DNA of 37,086 nucleotides from NCBI GenBank assembly GCA_017547165.1, contig JAFYQK010000017.1, positions 1 through 37,086 of the forward strand. The letters are read 5' to 3'. The notes beneath the pieces are model-generated. The model saw only the letters and a list, made by a program, of their open reading frames with translations, was not told where the DNA came from and did not search any database. Shown here piece by piece: positions 1-7,396 of this stretch. The position numbers and the translations under genes are program-made. Position 1 is the stretch's first letter. Every line of letters starts with the position of its first letter. Origin of the DNA: Bacteroidaceae bacterium. GTDB lineage: Bacteria > Bacteroidota > Bacteroidia > Bacteroidales > Bacteroidaceae.

Positions 1-75
1 ACCACTTTGCATGTACTCGATGCAAATACTGCGCTTCAAGGAGCGGCTGAATTTTTGTTTTCCCATAATTCTTAA
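1..75 (+). CDS. C-terminal end of a gene cut by the window edge
   Basis: Frame 1 is open from the first base and ends at a TAA at 73-75, giving a 24-residue tail that reads TTLHVLDANTALQGAAEF and then LFSHNS. The composition is protein-like, and the stretch with NTALQGAAEFL resembles the C-terminal helix of sugar kinases of the ROK/glucokinase type, where a Gly-Ala-Ala motif is common. That assignment is a guess from a short peptide. It could also be chance open frame, but the following DNA changes abruptly to repeat-rich non-coding sequence, which supports a gene end here. Confidence 0.4.
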   Translation, partial: TTLHVLDANTALQGAAEFLFSHNS

Positions 76-366
76 ATGAATTTGATAATTTAACATTTAA
101 GCCTATCTGGGAGTCAACCTATTTCAGTACAAGACAAGGTACGCCACAACACCCGCCCCTACGTCTCACGGCGTGAAGCCAAACGCCTCGTGTCCCTTCC
201 GCCAGCGCCTCACGATATAAAATGGCCCCCTCAATCCCCCTATAGGGGGATGAAAGTGAGCGGGCAAACGCTATTTCTCGCTATTTCTCACATCGCTAGG
301 GGAATGTTGTATCTTTGCAGTATCAAACGTTGACTTGCGAAGCTTGATGAGCTTGCGACTGCTTTA

Positions 367-405
367 CTTGATGAGCGTAGGCGAATAACTAATAAAGGTG
401 AAAAC
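367..405 (+). repeat. 39-bp direct repeat, left copy
   Basis: Identical over 39 bp to 3754-3792, so the two copies flank the outer membrane protein gene. It begins CTTGATGAGCGTAGGCGAAT and ends AAAGGTGAAAAC. A shorter run of the same 10-bp start (CTTGATGAGC) lies 24 bp upstream at 343-352. A diverged inverted copy of the core, matching 20 of 22 positions, is at 547-568. No reading frame or mobile-element gene accompanies it. Confidence 0.85.
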
Positions 406-546
406 GGAATGTTTTATCCACCCCCTCCGTCGCTTCGCTCCTCGTCCACCCTGTCCCAGGGGGACAAAGTGGGTGATAGCGTTACTCATTAACTTTCTCC
501 CTTTGACGGGGGCGAATAGGGGATTTAGAAGAATGACTCAATGTCA

Positions 547-568
547 TTATTCGCTTAAGCTCATCAAG
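547..568 (-). repeat. Inverted, diverged copy of the 39-bp repeat core
   Basis: The + strand reads TTATTCGCTTAAGCTCATC and then AAG, which matches the reverse complement of the repeat core at 367-388 except at two positions in the middle. This makes the repeat a small family present in both orientations within one intergenic region. Confidence 0.6.
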
Positions 569-690
569 CTAAAGCAGTCTGTGCCCTATGACGCGCTAAT
601 GAAACCATCTTTTTGTCATCTGTGCAAAATAAGGCTATTATCATCATAACGCTAATGACCGATTTGGGATAAAGCGCGAACTCCACACGC

Positions 691-723
691 TATTGTCACA
701 CTGTTGTCACACTATTGTCACGA
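691..723. repeat. Three 11-bp tandem units with core TTGTCAC
   Basis: Units are TATTGTCACAC (691-701), TGTTGTCACAC (702-712) and TATTGTCACGA (713-723). The 11-bp period is close to one turn of B-DNA, so the TTGTCAC cores would face the same side of the helix. The array ends about 110 bp upstream of the -33 element of the outer membrane protein promoter. A regulator-binding array is a reasonable inference; a neutral microsatellite-like repeat is the alternative. Confidence 0.6.
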
Positions 724-834
724 CTCATTGCATAGATGTTTCCTTGATAATGCATAACTTCGCATCGGAAATCTGCCTATTACTATGAATAAAGGTTAAA
801 ATGTTCATAATAAAAAAAATACGTCTAATAAATG

Positions 835-865
835 TTGCAAGGGTGAGGCTTTATGCATAACTTTG
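835..865 (+). promoter_or_regulatory. Bacteroidetes-type promoter of the outer membrane protein gene
   Basis: TTG at 835-837, a 20-bp spacer, and TAACTTTG at 858-865 match the Bacteroidetes housekeeping promoter pattern. Transcription would start near 870, giving a leader of roughly 35 nt before the ATG at 905. A 15-bp near copy of the -7 region (ATGCATAACTTTGCA at 853-867) occurs at 750-764 with one mismatch that breaks the TTTG, so it looks like a dead duplicate. Confidence 0.75.
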
Positions 866-904
866 CAAAGTAACCTTTCAACCGTTAACCGTTATAAAAC
901 AAAC

Positions 905-3715
905 ATGCCAATGAATCTAAAGAAACTTCTATCCATCCTGTTTGCCTTCTGTGCTCTTGGTGCTATGGCGCAAAAGTATCAAGTCAGTGGCACAATCATA
1001 GAGAGTGATACCAAGGAGGTGTTGCCTCAGGTGAGTGTTCAACTGCTTGGCAAGGACTCCACACGTATTGCTGCTACCAACACCAATGAGAAGGGAGAGT
1101 TCCTGCTGAAGGCTAAGGCAGAGGGAGAATACATTGTGGTGGCCAGGATGATGGGCTTCGCACCCTTCGTGCGCAATGTGCAGCTGACGGCAGAGCGCCC
1201 GACGCGAACAATGAACATAGGCATGAAACCATCCACCAAGGAACTGGACGAGGTGAATGTTTCTGCCCTGTCGCGCATGATGACTATGAAGAAGGATACG
1301 CTCTTGTTCAGCACAGCTGCCTTGCGCTTGCCGCCTAATGCGTCGTTGGCAACGCTGATGAACCAGTTGCCCGGCATAGGCATAGACAAGGACGGCAACA
1401 TGACCTATCAGGGCAAGGTGGTGAACCAGATTCTGGTGGACGGCAAGCCTTTCTTTGGCGATGTGAACACCGCCCTGGCCAATATGCCCACCGATGCGGT
1501 GCAGAACGTGAAGATATACGATAAGACGGACGAGGAGAAGGAATACCGCGGGGAACTGGATACGGACAAGGCCACGGTGGTGGACCTGACCATCAAGAAG
1601 GAGTACAAGTCGAAGTGGATGGCAAATGTGGACCTTGGCGGTGGTACGGACAAGCGCTATGTGGGCAAGATATTTGCCACGAACTTCACCGACCGTCGCC
1701 GCACCGCCGTGTATGCACAGATGAACAACATCTGCCAGAACCAGCAGGTGGATGCCAACGGCAACTGGTCTTATTGGAGCGATGGCAGATTTGGCTTGTT
1801 TGACTATCGCAAGGCAGGCATGATAATGCAATGGGACAATGGCAAGACCAACAAGGAGGCTGACAACCTGCGAGGCAATGCCAACATAGATGTGTATCAT
1901 AACAACATGTTCTACAATACGCTGAACAATAGCGAGAACTTCCTGGGCGGTGGCAACACGCAATACACCTATGCTAAGAACATTACCGACGATCGTGAGG
2001 CGGGTGTGAATGCCAGGGCAAACATTACCTATAATATAGATAGCATCAACCGTCTGTATTTCTATGCACAATATGCCTATAAGAACAGCAGGAGCGACAA
2101 GGAAGGAACTTCTTCCACCTTCCATACCAAGCCCGAGGAGATGGAGGACATGGCAGGGAGCCTTGTGGGCGATGATGTGTCGCTTGCTCTCATGGGGCAG
2201 GGCGTGAATTCGCTAGAAGCCAACGGCAATTCGAAGAGCAGCAGACACAATGCCAACTTTTCCGCCACATACACCCATTTGTTCAAGAAGGAGGGCAGAA
2301 CGCTGAGTGTGGACATCGGTGGAAACATTGCAGACCTTCACGGCAATGGCAACGCAAGGCAGTTTTACCGCTATTTCTCTCCCAATGCACCGGCACCAGA
2401 ACTGGATAATCGCCAGGCTAATGAGAGAAACACGACGAGCTACAGCCTCTCAGCCAGCATGTCATATGCCGAACCCATCAACAAGCATCTTCGTTTCAGT
2501 GCCAATTATGATTTCTCGCATAGCAAGGCCAATGAGGACCATGCACTATACGATGTCTACACCATCCCCGAGAACCTGCGATCCACTCCTGGCGACTCGC
2601 TCCAGTATGTAAGCGACTTGCAGAATACATATTACTCGGACAGCTATACCAATCAGCACCGTTTGCTTGCACGCCTTCAAGGCACTTGGGACAAGGTGGA
2701 GAGTGCCATTTCTCCTTCGCTCAACCTCTTTACGGATTACCTCCATTACGACCGCAATGGTGAGCAGTACAATCCATCCCGCACCCACTTTGGCTTGGGC
2801 ATGTATGGTTTCGTGAAATATAAATTCTCCCAGCAGAACTACATTCAGTTATATTACAATGGTAGTAGTGCACGTCCGTCTCTCTTGGACCTTCTGCCCA
2901 TCAGGGATACAAGCAATCCCATGGCGGAAACGGTGAACAATCCTGACTTGAAGGCGGGGTGGAGCAACTCCGTATCCCTATACTCCCGCTTCTTCAAGCC
3001 CAAGCGTGGTGATAGTTATACCGTGAATGCTGGTTTCAGTAACCGAACTAACTCGGTGGTGACGACCCAGGAGACAGATCCCACAACTGGATACACCCGA
3101 TATGGCAAGACCAATGTTAACGGCAACTACAACCTGTGGCTTTCAGCTTATACCGACCAGCCTCTGGACACCGCACGCCACTGGAACCTGAATGCAAGGG
3201 TGTATGCAAACTATTCTCACAACATAGGTTACGTGGGTGCCATGGGCAATAGCCTTGGACTTTCCTCCGTTGACTCGTACGGAGCCAGTGCCAATATCGG
3301 GTTGAGATACAGAAAGGACATCTGGAGTGTGTCGCTCAGCGCGATGTATAATGGTGACTTCACCCGTTACAGCGAGACTCCGCAATACAATCAGAACGGA
3401 CACACCTACGAGGTGAACCTCTCGCCACAGGTGGACCTGCCTTTCGGCATGAAGATAAACACTCAGTTCATCTACTATGCCCGAAGCGGATATGCCGACC
3501 CTCTGATGAACCATCCACAATGGATACTGAACGCCTCCATCTCGCAATCCTTCCTCAAGAGCAAGGCACTTACCATCCAGCTTGAGGGTACCGACCTCCT
3601 GAAGTCGCGTACGGCAGAGAGAAGCATTCTTTCTCCCACGTCACGTTCATATAGTCGCACAGACACCTTCCTCAGTTATGTGATGCTGCACGCGATATAT
3701 AGGTTCAGTTTGTAG
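905..3715 (+). CDS. TonB-dependent-receptor-like outer membrane beta-barrel protein
   Basis: The protein of about 936 residues starts with a signal peptide (basic MNLKK, hydrophobic run, cleavage likely after AMA before QKYQ). A carboxypeptidase-D regulatory-like beta-sandwich follows (VSGTIIESDTKEVLPQVSV to about residue 100), then a plug-like segment with LATLMNQLPGIGIDKDG, ILVDGKPFFGD and NVKIYDKT. The rest is a long region of alternating aromatic and polar residues typical of an outer-membrane barrel, ending LHAIYRFSL with a terminal aromatic. This fits the outer membrane beta-barrel family related to SusC/TonB receptors; substrate is unknown. No SusD partner is adjacent, so it is not a classic polysaccharide-utilisation pair. 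The open frame extends upstream to a TTG at 863, but that codon lies inside the promoter, so I take the ATG at 905 (911 is a possible alternative). The gene is flanked by 39-bp direct repeats. Confidence 0.88.
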   Translation: MPMNLKKLLSILFAFCALGAMAQKYQVSGTIIESDTKEVLPQVSVQLLGKDSTRIAATNTNEKGEFLLKAKAEGEYIVVARMMGFAPFVRNVQLTAERPTRTMNIGMKPSTKELDEVNVSALSRMMTMKKDTLLFSTAALRLPPNASLATLMNQLPGIGIDKDGNMTYQGKVVNQILVDGKPFFGDVNTALANMPTDAVQNVKIYDKTDEEKEYRGELDTDKATVVDLTIKKEYKSKWMANVDLGGGTDKRYVGKIFATNFTDRRRTAVYAQMNNICQNQQVDANGNWSYWSDGRFGLFDYRKAGMIMQWDNGKTNKEADNLRGNANIDVYHNNMFYNTLNNSENFLGGGNTQYTYAKNITDDREAGVNARANITYNIDSINRLYFYAQYAYKNSRSDKEGTSSTFHTKPEEMEDMAGSLVGDDVSLALMGQGVNSLEANGNSKSSRHNANFSATYTHLFKKEGRTLSVDIGGNIADLHGNGNARQFYRYFSPNAPAPELDNRQANERNTTSYSLSASMSYAEPINKHLRFSANYDFSHSKANEDHALYDVYTIPENLRSTPGDSLQYVSDLQNTYYSDSYTNQHRLLARLQGTWDKVESAISPSLNLFTDYLHYDRNGEQYNPSRTHFGLGMYGFVKYKFSQQNYIQLYYNGSSARPSLLDLLPIRDTSNPMAETVNNPDLKAGWSNSVSLYSRFFKPKRGDSYTVNAGFSNRTNSVVTTQETDPTTGYTRYGKTNVNGNYNLWLSAYTDQPLDTARHWNLNARVYANYSHNIGYVGAMGNSLGLSSVDSYGASANIGLRYRKDIWSVSLSAMYNGDFTRYSETPQYNQNGHTYEVNLSPQVDLPFGMKINTQFIYYARSGYADPLMNHPQWILNASISQSFLKSKALTIQLEGTDLLKSRTAERSILSPTSRSYSRTDTFLSYVMLHAIYRFSL

Positions 3716-3743
3716 AAACAGAAAGGTGAAAACAGAAAGGTGA
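3716..3743 (+). repeat. 14-bp perfect tandem duplication directly after the stop codon
   Basis: AAACAGAAAGGTGA occurs at 3716-3729 and again at 3730-3743 with no spacer, starting at the base after the TAG stop. The AAAGGTGAAAAC tail of the 39-bp repeat nearby is related, suggesting these short sequences arose by local duplication. No function is evident. Confidence 0.75.
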
Positions 3744-3753
3744 TTGTTTTTAG

Positions 3754-3792
3754 CTTGATGAGCGTAGGCGAATAACTAATAAAGGTGAAAAC
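3754..3792 (+). repeat. 39-bp direct repeat, right copy
   Basis: Identical to 367-405 and in the same orientation. It lies between the stop of the outer membrane protein gene and the convergent glycosidase-like gene. The bases just outside the two copies differ (A and G on the left, G and T on the right), so I place the identity at 39 bp. Confidence 0.85.
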
Positions 3793-3837
3793 TGGAAACT
3801 GGACAAAACTCATCGTTAAACGCTCACCTCTCATCTC

Positions 3838-4812
3838 TCACCGTTTCTTGAACACCACCCATGGTACGAGGCCCTTGCCTTTATGTCCATCTGGGTGTTT
3901 GTCCTTGTTGCCGATGTCGTGTGTCTGGCCGTCGGCGGTGCGATAGAAGCAATAGTCTGTGCCACCAGTGATGTAGATGGCATCGATGAAACCATACTCG
4001 CGGATGGCGTCGGCAAAGTCCCACATTGTCTCCTTGCCCTTGCTCTCTATGTAGAAGAGTTTCTTGCCCATGCGTGCCAAGGCTCTGCGCTCCACCTTGC
4101 CGTGAAGATAGAAACGGCCTGGCAGGACTCCGTTGGAAACGAGGATGAACTGGCGGAAGAAGTTGCCCCCTTGTTCTATGCAATAGTCCTTGACCTTCTC
4201 GTCGCGCGCTATGCCAATGACGATGTTGTCGTTTGCCATGGCACAATAACCCAGACGGCTGTTGTCGGAGGATAGTTCCTTGCCCTGTTGAACGAGGGTT
4301 CCCAGATAGCGATTGGTCTCGGCATCGTAGGATGTCTGGTCGCAACAACGGCTATAGAGATATACATCGCTATCCTCTGGGGTGGGTTCGTAGAAGGTTA
4401 TCTCTGCCTTGAGTCCGATAATCTCGTACATGTTTATTGCCACACCAAGGATGGAGTCGCTGGTTTTCCTTACCTCGGGGGTGATGCCTTCCTGGGGCAT
4501 TGCCGAGAGGAGGTTGATGTTTTCCTTGGAAGTGACGGATACAGGCACACCGATGTTGATATACCTGACATAGTATCTGTAGCCCCAGCCAAGAGCCATG
4601 CAGACAAGCAGGGTAATCAGTACGCTTGCCACAACAAATGGCCACTTTCTGTTGTGGTGTGGCTGTTGTGGTGTGGGAGAAACCTCTGGTGTGTCGTCGC
4701 TCTCGATGGTGATGGTGGGTGTTTCGAGGCAGTTCTGCTCTGTTGCAACATCGTCCTTGTCCTCGATTACCACGACAATTCTTCTGTCCTTTTCTTCGTT
4801 TATCTCTTTCAT
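3838..4812 (-). CDS. Membrane-anchored protein with phosphodiester-glycosidase-like (NAGPA) domain
   Basis: The 324-residue protein has an acidic cytoplasmic N-terminus (1-55), one hydrophobic helix at about 57-78 (WPFVVASVLITLLVCMALGW), a linker, and a C-terminal domain from about 185. That domain contains GYCAMANDNIVIGIA, FRQFILVSNGVLPG, a GKVERRALAR stretch and FYIESKGKETMWDFADAI followed by IDAIYITGG. This order resembles the NAGPA/phosphodiester glycosidase fold, in which the usual DGG near the end is here TGG (282-284). The domain would lie in the periplasm. The start overlaps the LytTR gene by ATGA (4809-4812), so the two are translationally coupled. The role is unknown: it may cleave a sugar phosphodiester or act as a sensor for the partner regulator. 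Confidence 0.7.
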   Translation of the reverse strand: MKEINEEKDRRIVVVIEDKDDVATEQNCLETPTITIESDDTPEVSPTPQQPHHNRKWPFVVASVLITLLVCMALGWGYRYYVRYINIGVPVSVTSKENINLLSAMPQEGITPEVRKTSDSILGVAINMYEIIGLKAEITFYEPTPEDSDVYLYSRCCDQTSYDAETNRYLGTLVQQGKELSSDNSRLGYCAMANDNIVIGIARDEKVKDYCIEQGGNFFRQFILVSNGVLPGRFYLHGKVERRALARMGKKLFYIESKGKETMWDFADAIREYGFIDAIYITGGTDYCFYRTADGQTHDIGNKDKHPDGHKGKGLVPWVVFKKR

Positions 4813-5168
4813 GCCTTGTCTCCTTCCTGCTCGATAGTGTTTTTAAGTTCCTTGAGTGCCTCGCGAGATGCCTTCAGTTTGAAGTCCACCTGAAGATGAC
4901 TATTGCTCAGGAGCAATTCCTGTGTGGTGATGTTGATGACATAGATGTAGTTCTTGTTGACTACCAGGCTTTTGCCCACCCTGATGAAGACATTGTTCTT
5001 TAGTTTCTGAAATGTCTCGTCGATGACATGCAATTTAAATGTCACCTTGTGGGGCTTGCCATTGAAGAGGTATAGGTCGGAATAGTTTCCATCGGCCTGT
5101 ACGAAGACAATGTCCTCGGTCTTTACCTTTATAAGTTCCGTAGAGGTAGAAATTTTAAGCCATTCCAT
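4809..5168 (-). CDS. Stand-alone LytTR DNA-binding regulator
   Basis: The 119-residue protein consists almost entirely of a LytTR domain: LIKVKTEDIVFVQADGNYSD, then the FKLHVIDETFQKL segment, VFIRVGKSLVVNKNYIYVIN and a final beta strand. LytTR domains bind direct repeats in promoters, usually at the end of a response regulator. Here there is no receiver domain, so it cannot be a standard phosphorylation-controlled regulator. The stop codon overlaps the start of the membrane protein downstream, an arrangement like the LytTR regulator/membrane-inhibitor pairs of firmicutes. It lies 61 bp after menE on the same strand, so read-through from the men operon is possible. I found no clear promoter in the gap. 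Confidence 0.85.
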   Translation of the reverse strand: MEWLKISTSTELIKVKTEDIVFVQADGNYSDLYLFNGKPHKVTFKLHVIDETFQKLKNNVFIRVGKSLVVNKNYIYVINITTQELLLSNSHLQVDFKLKASREALKELKNTIEQEGDKA

Positions 5169-5229
5169 TTATATGAATATTATTAGATAGTACCGAAACG
5201 ATGACGAAAAAAACGTTAATTGTTAATCG

Positions 5230-6228
5230 TTAAACGCTCATCCGCTCCCCGCTCCCCGCTAATCTCCTTGCCTCTGCTCTGTCGGCTTTGCCTGTGGGGG
5301 TGAGGGGGAGGGATGCTACCTTGACGATGTGGCGGGGCAACCAGTATTTGGAGTTGGGTGTGTCGGTTGGTATAGAGTTGCGTAGTATGTTCGTGTCAAT
5401 CTCGGAGGTTGTGAGGTACACTATGGCTTGTCCCAGTGCCTGATCCTCGCGACAAGTAACCATGACATTGTCCATACCTATGGAGTGCAACCAAGCCTCT
5501 ACCTGCTCTATCTGTATCTTTATGCCACCCGAACAGATGGTGTTGTCGCGACGGCCGATGACTTGGAAGTGGTCCTTGTCGAGAAAGTGTACTATGTCGT
5601 TGGTGTATAGTGTCTGGGCGCATAGGGATGGAGCATCGATGATGAGGCAACCATCCTGGTCCTGAGCGAGTGTGATGCCAGGCAGGGGAGAGTAGTAGTC
5701 CTCTGTGATGCGTCGCAGGGCTATGTGGCTGAGTGTTTCCGTCATGCCATAACTGCTCCATACGTTGATGGGTAGGGTGCGAAGTTCTTGCTCCAATTCC
5801 CAAGGTATGGCGCCTCCGCCGATGATGAGGTGCTTGATGTGGTTCAACCTCTCTCGCTCCTTGGGTATCTGCAACGTGTTCCACACCTGCAAGGGTACCA
5901 TGGCGGCAAGGTGAACGATACCTTCATCGAGTGCAGGCAATGTGTCACAAGCAAGGGGATGACTCGATGGTTCCACGGAGAGCAGTTTCATATTGCGCTC
6001 CAGGGCACGCACCACCATCATCTTTCCGGCAATGAAGTCCAAAGGCATACATAGCAGGGCGGTATCTCCTTGGTGGAGGTTAAGAAAGTCGCATGTCATT
6101 CGTGCGCTTGCACGCATGCGTTCCTTTTCTATATATATGAGTTTGGGAGTGCCGGTACTGCCACTTGTGCGCACCTCCATAGTGGGCGAGGCATCGTTCC
6201 ACTGGGCAAGGAATTTGTCAATGGTCAT
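5230..6228 (-). CDS. menE: o-succinylbenzoate--CoA ligase (MenE)
   Basis: Adenylate-forming enzyme that activates o-succinylbenzoate to its CoA thioester in menaquinone synthesis. The phosphate-binding loop TSGSTGTPK is at residues 21-29, WSSYGMTETLSHIA forms the second AMP-binding motif, and the C-terminus carries IGRRDNTICSGGIKI and the Lys of PLTPTGKADR. The protein is 332 residues, short because it lacks most of the N-terminal part seen in 450-500 residue relatives; compact forms are usual in Bacteroidetes. The open frame runs to 6414 inside menC, but the ATG at 6228 is preceded by GGAGGAAGT and overlaps the menC stop by ATGA, so I start there. The last codons lie in a repeated CGTTAAACGCTCA sequence (5228-5240). 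Confidence 0.9.
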   Translation of the reverse strand: MTIDKFLAQWNDASPTMEVRTSGSTGTPKLIYIEKERMRASARMTCDFLNLHQGDTALLCMPLDFIAGKMMVVRALERNMKLLSVEPSSHPLACDTLPALDEGIVHLAAMVPLQVWNTLQIPKERERLNHIKHLIIGGGAIPWELEQELRTLPINVWSSYGMTETLSHIALRRITEDYYSPLPGITLAQDQDGCLIIDAPSLCAQTLYTNDIVHFLDKDHFQVIGRRDNTICSGGIKIQIEQVEAWLHSIGMDNVMVTCREDQALGQAIVYLTTSEIDTNILRNSIPTDTPNSKYWLPRHIVKVASLPLTPTGKADRAEARRLAGSGERMSV

Positions 6229-7283
6229 ACTTCCTCCACCTTGGCGCGCCACATTTTGGAACCATGCAGTTCCATATCCATCTCGATGTTGTCGGTATAG
6301 AGCAGTCCTGTGCCCAAGCCTTGGGGGAAGGTGATTCGGGGACCATACACGCGAGCTGCTAGCAGTGCCACATTGCGCAAGCCGATGTTGCTCTCCAGGG
6401 CACTTGTCATCCACGAACCTATACCGCGCTTGTTGGCCTCGCTAACCCACTCGATAGAGCCTGTTATGCCACCGTGCAGGGTGGATTTGATGACGATGTA
6501 TTGCGGACGGATGGTGTCCAGGAGCAGACATTTTTCCTCGAAGGAGTTCACACCAATGAGTTCCTCGTCCAAGGCTATGGGCAAGTGTTTCTTTCCTTGT
6601 TCCTTTGCTTCGTCCTGCAGGCGGCAGAGGTGTGCCATCTCTTTCCACTGATAAGGGGCAATGGGTTGCTCGATGGAATGAAGGTCGTATTGTGCCAGTT
6701 GTGCCATCTTCTCTTCAGCCTCCTGGGGAGTCCATGCACCGTTGGCATCGACACGAAGTTCCAAGGTGTCCTTGCTGAAGCGTGAGCGTATGGTTTGTAT
6801 GAGCCTGAGTTCCTCCTCCCATTCTATGGCTCCAATCTTCAGTTTTATACACTTGAAACCCTGACGAAGTTTCTGCTTGACCTGAGTCAGCATCTCGTCG
6901 TAAGTGTCCATCCACACCAGTCCGTTCATGGGAATGCCCACCTCGGAGTGTGCAAAGGGTGTATCGTAGAGCAGAGGGTTCTGCTGATAGTCGTACATGG
7001 CAGACTCCAGAGCAAAGAGCAGGGCAGGGTAGGGACGGAGAGTCTCGGCATAGTTGTCGCTTGCCAGAGCCTGATTGATGAGGCGTGCCACGTCCGACAT
7101 GCGTGTGTATGCATCGCGGTCGGAGCTGAGATCTGGCAATGGAGCACACTCGCCCAGGCCTATGCGACGGCCCTCCTCATCGCGTATGGTGATGATGATG
7201 GCATCGTGTGTGAGATATTCGCCACGACTGGTGCGTGCTGGTTTGCGGAAGTGCAAGGTACGGTGAGATAGGCTGATGTTCAT
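6225..7283 (-). CDS. menC: o-succinylbenzoate synthase (MenC)
   Basis: Enolase-superfamily enzyme that dehydrates SHCHC to o-succinylbenzoate. The barrel residues are all visible: K147 and K149 in CIKLKIG, metal ligands D179 (RVDANGAW), E205 (SIEQPI) and D239 (ALDEEL), and the second base K266 (VIKST). Length 352 residues is normal. Translation of menE is coupled through a 4-bp overlap. The start is the ATG at 7283, which follows a repeat-rich 113-bp gap after menB; no strong ribosome site is seen, as is common in this phylum. Confidence 0.92.
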   Translation of the reverse strand: MNISLSHRTLHFRKPARTSRGEYLTHDAIIITIRDEEGRRIGLGECAPLPDLSSDRDAYTRMSDVARLINQALASDNYAETLRPYPALLFALESAMYDYQQNPLLYDTPFAHSEVGIPMNGLVWMDTYDEMLTQVKQKLRQGFKCIKLKIGAIEWEEELRLIQTIRSRFSKDTLELRVDANGAWTPQEAEEKMAQLAQYDLHSIEQPIAPYQWKEMAHLCRLQDEAKEQGKKHLPIALDEELIGVNSFEEKCLLLDTIRPQYIVIKSTLHGGITGSIEWVSEANKRGIGSWMTSALESNIGLRNVALLAARVYGPRITFPQGLGTGLLYTDNIEMDMELHGSKMWRAKVEEV

Positions 7284-7396
7284 GTTTTCTATTAACGGTG
7301 AGCGGATGAGAGGTGAGCGAGGAGCGGTGAGCGGTGAGCGGATAAGTTTTCCTCTTTCCTCTTTGCTCTTTTATCTTTGCTCTGTACTCTGTACTC
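7284..7396 (-). repeat. menB-menC gap with GGTGAGCG repeats
   Basis: Four copies of GGTGAGCG start at 7297, 7312, 7326 and 7333 on the + strand. Together with the adjoining ATTAACGG...GATGAG text they resemble, in reverse complement, the CGTTAAACGCTCACC and CGTTAAACGCTCATC sequences at 3814-3835 and 5228-5242. The rest is pyrimidine-rich (CTCTTT runs, CTGTACT twice). A TATCTTTG box on the + strand at 7372-7379 faces away from menC and has no gene to serve. No hairpin with a T-tract was found, so the men transcript may continue through. Confidence 0.6.

Larger units (their letters stand above)
76..834. other. Long repeat-rich non-coding region
   Basis: I see no convincing gene here. The open frame at 398-649 has a low-complexity translation (many Arg, Pro and Cys from CCCCCTCC-type DNA) and no family resemblance. 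The stretch holds small hairpins: ATCCCCC (234-240) with GGGGGAT (245-251), and GTCCC (453-457) with GGGAC (461-465), neither followed by a T-tract. It also holds the first copy of a 39-bp direct repeat (367-405), a diverged inverted copy of its core (547-568), an 11-bp tandem repeat (691-723), and an orphan TATCTTTG box at 310-317 that would point rightward but has no clear -33 element or gene. Confidence 0.7.

Noticed and set aside
251-334. 27-codon ORF beginning MKVSGQTLF
   Set aside because: It spans the TATCTTTG box and a duplicated GCTATTTCTC; too short and without ribosome site or homology.
398-649. 83-codon open frame between the left edge and the outer membrane protein
   Set aside because: Its translation follows from CCCCCTCC-rich and repeat DNA, has no family resemblance, and overlaps the end of the 39-bp repeat.
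929-2125. 398-codon minus-strand open frame opposite the outer membrane protein
   Set aside because: Antisense shadow of a convincing gene; His/Val-rich translation with no domain pattern.
7372-7379. TATCTTTG box on the + strand in the menB-menC gap
   Set aside because: It faces away from menC and no + strand gene follows; no -33 element at proper spacing.
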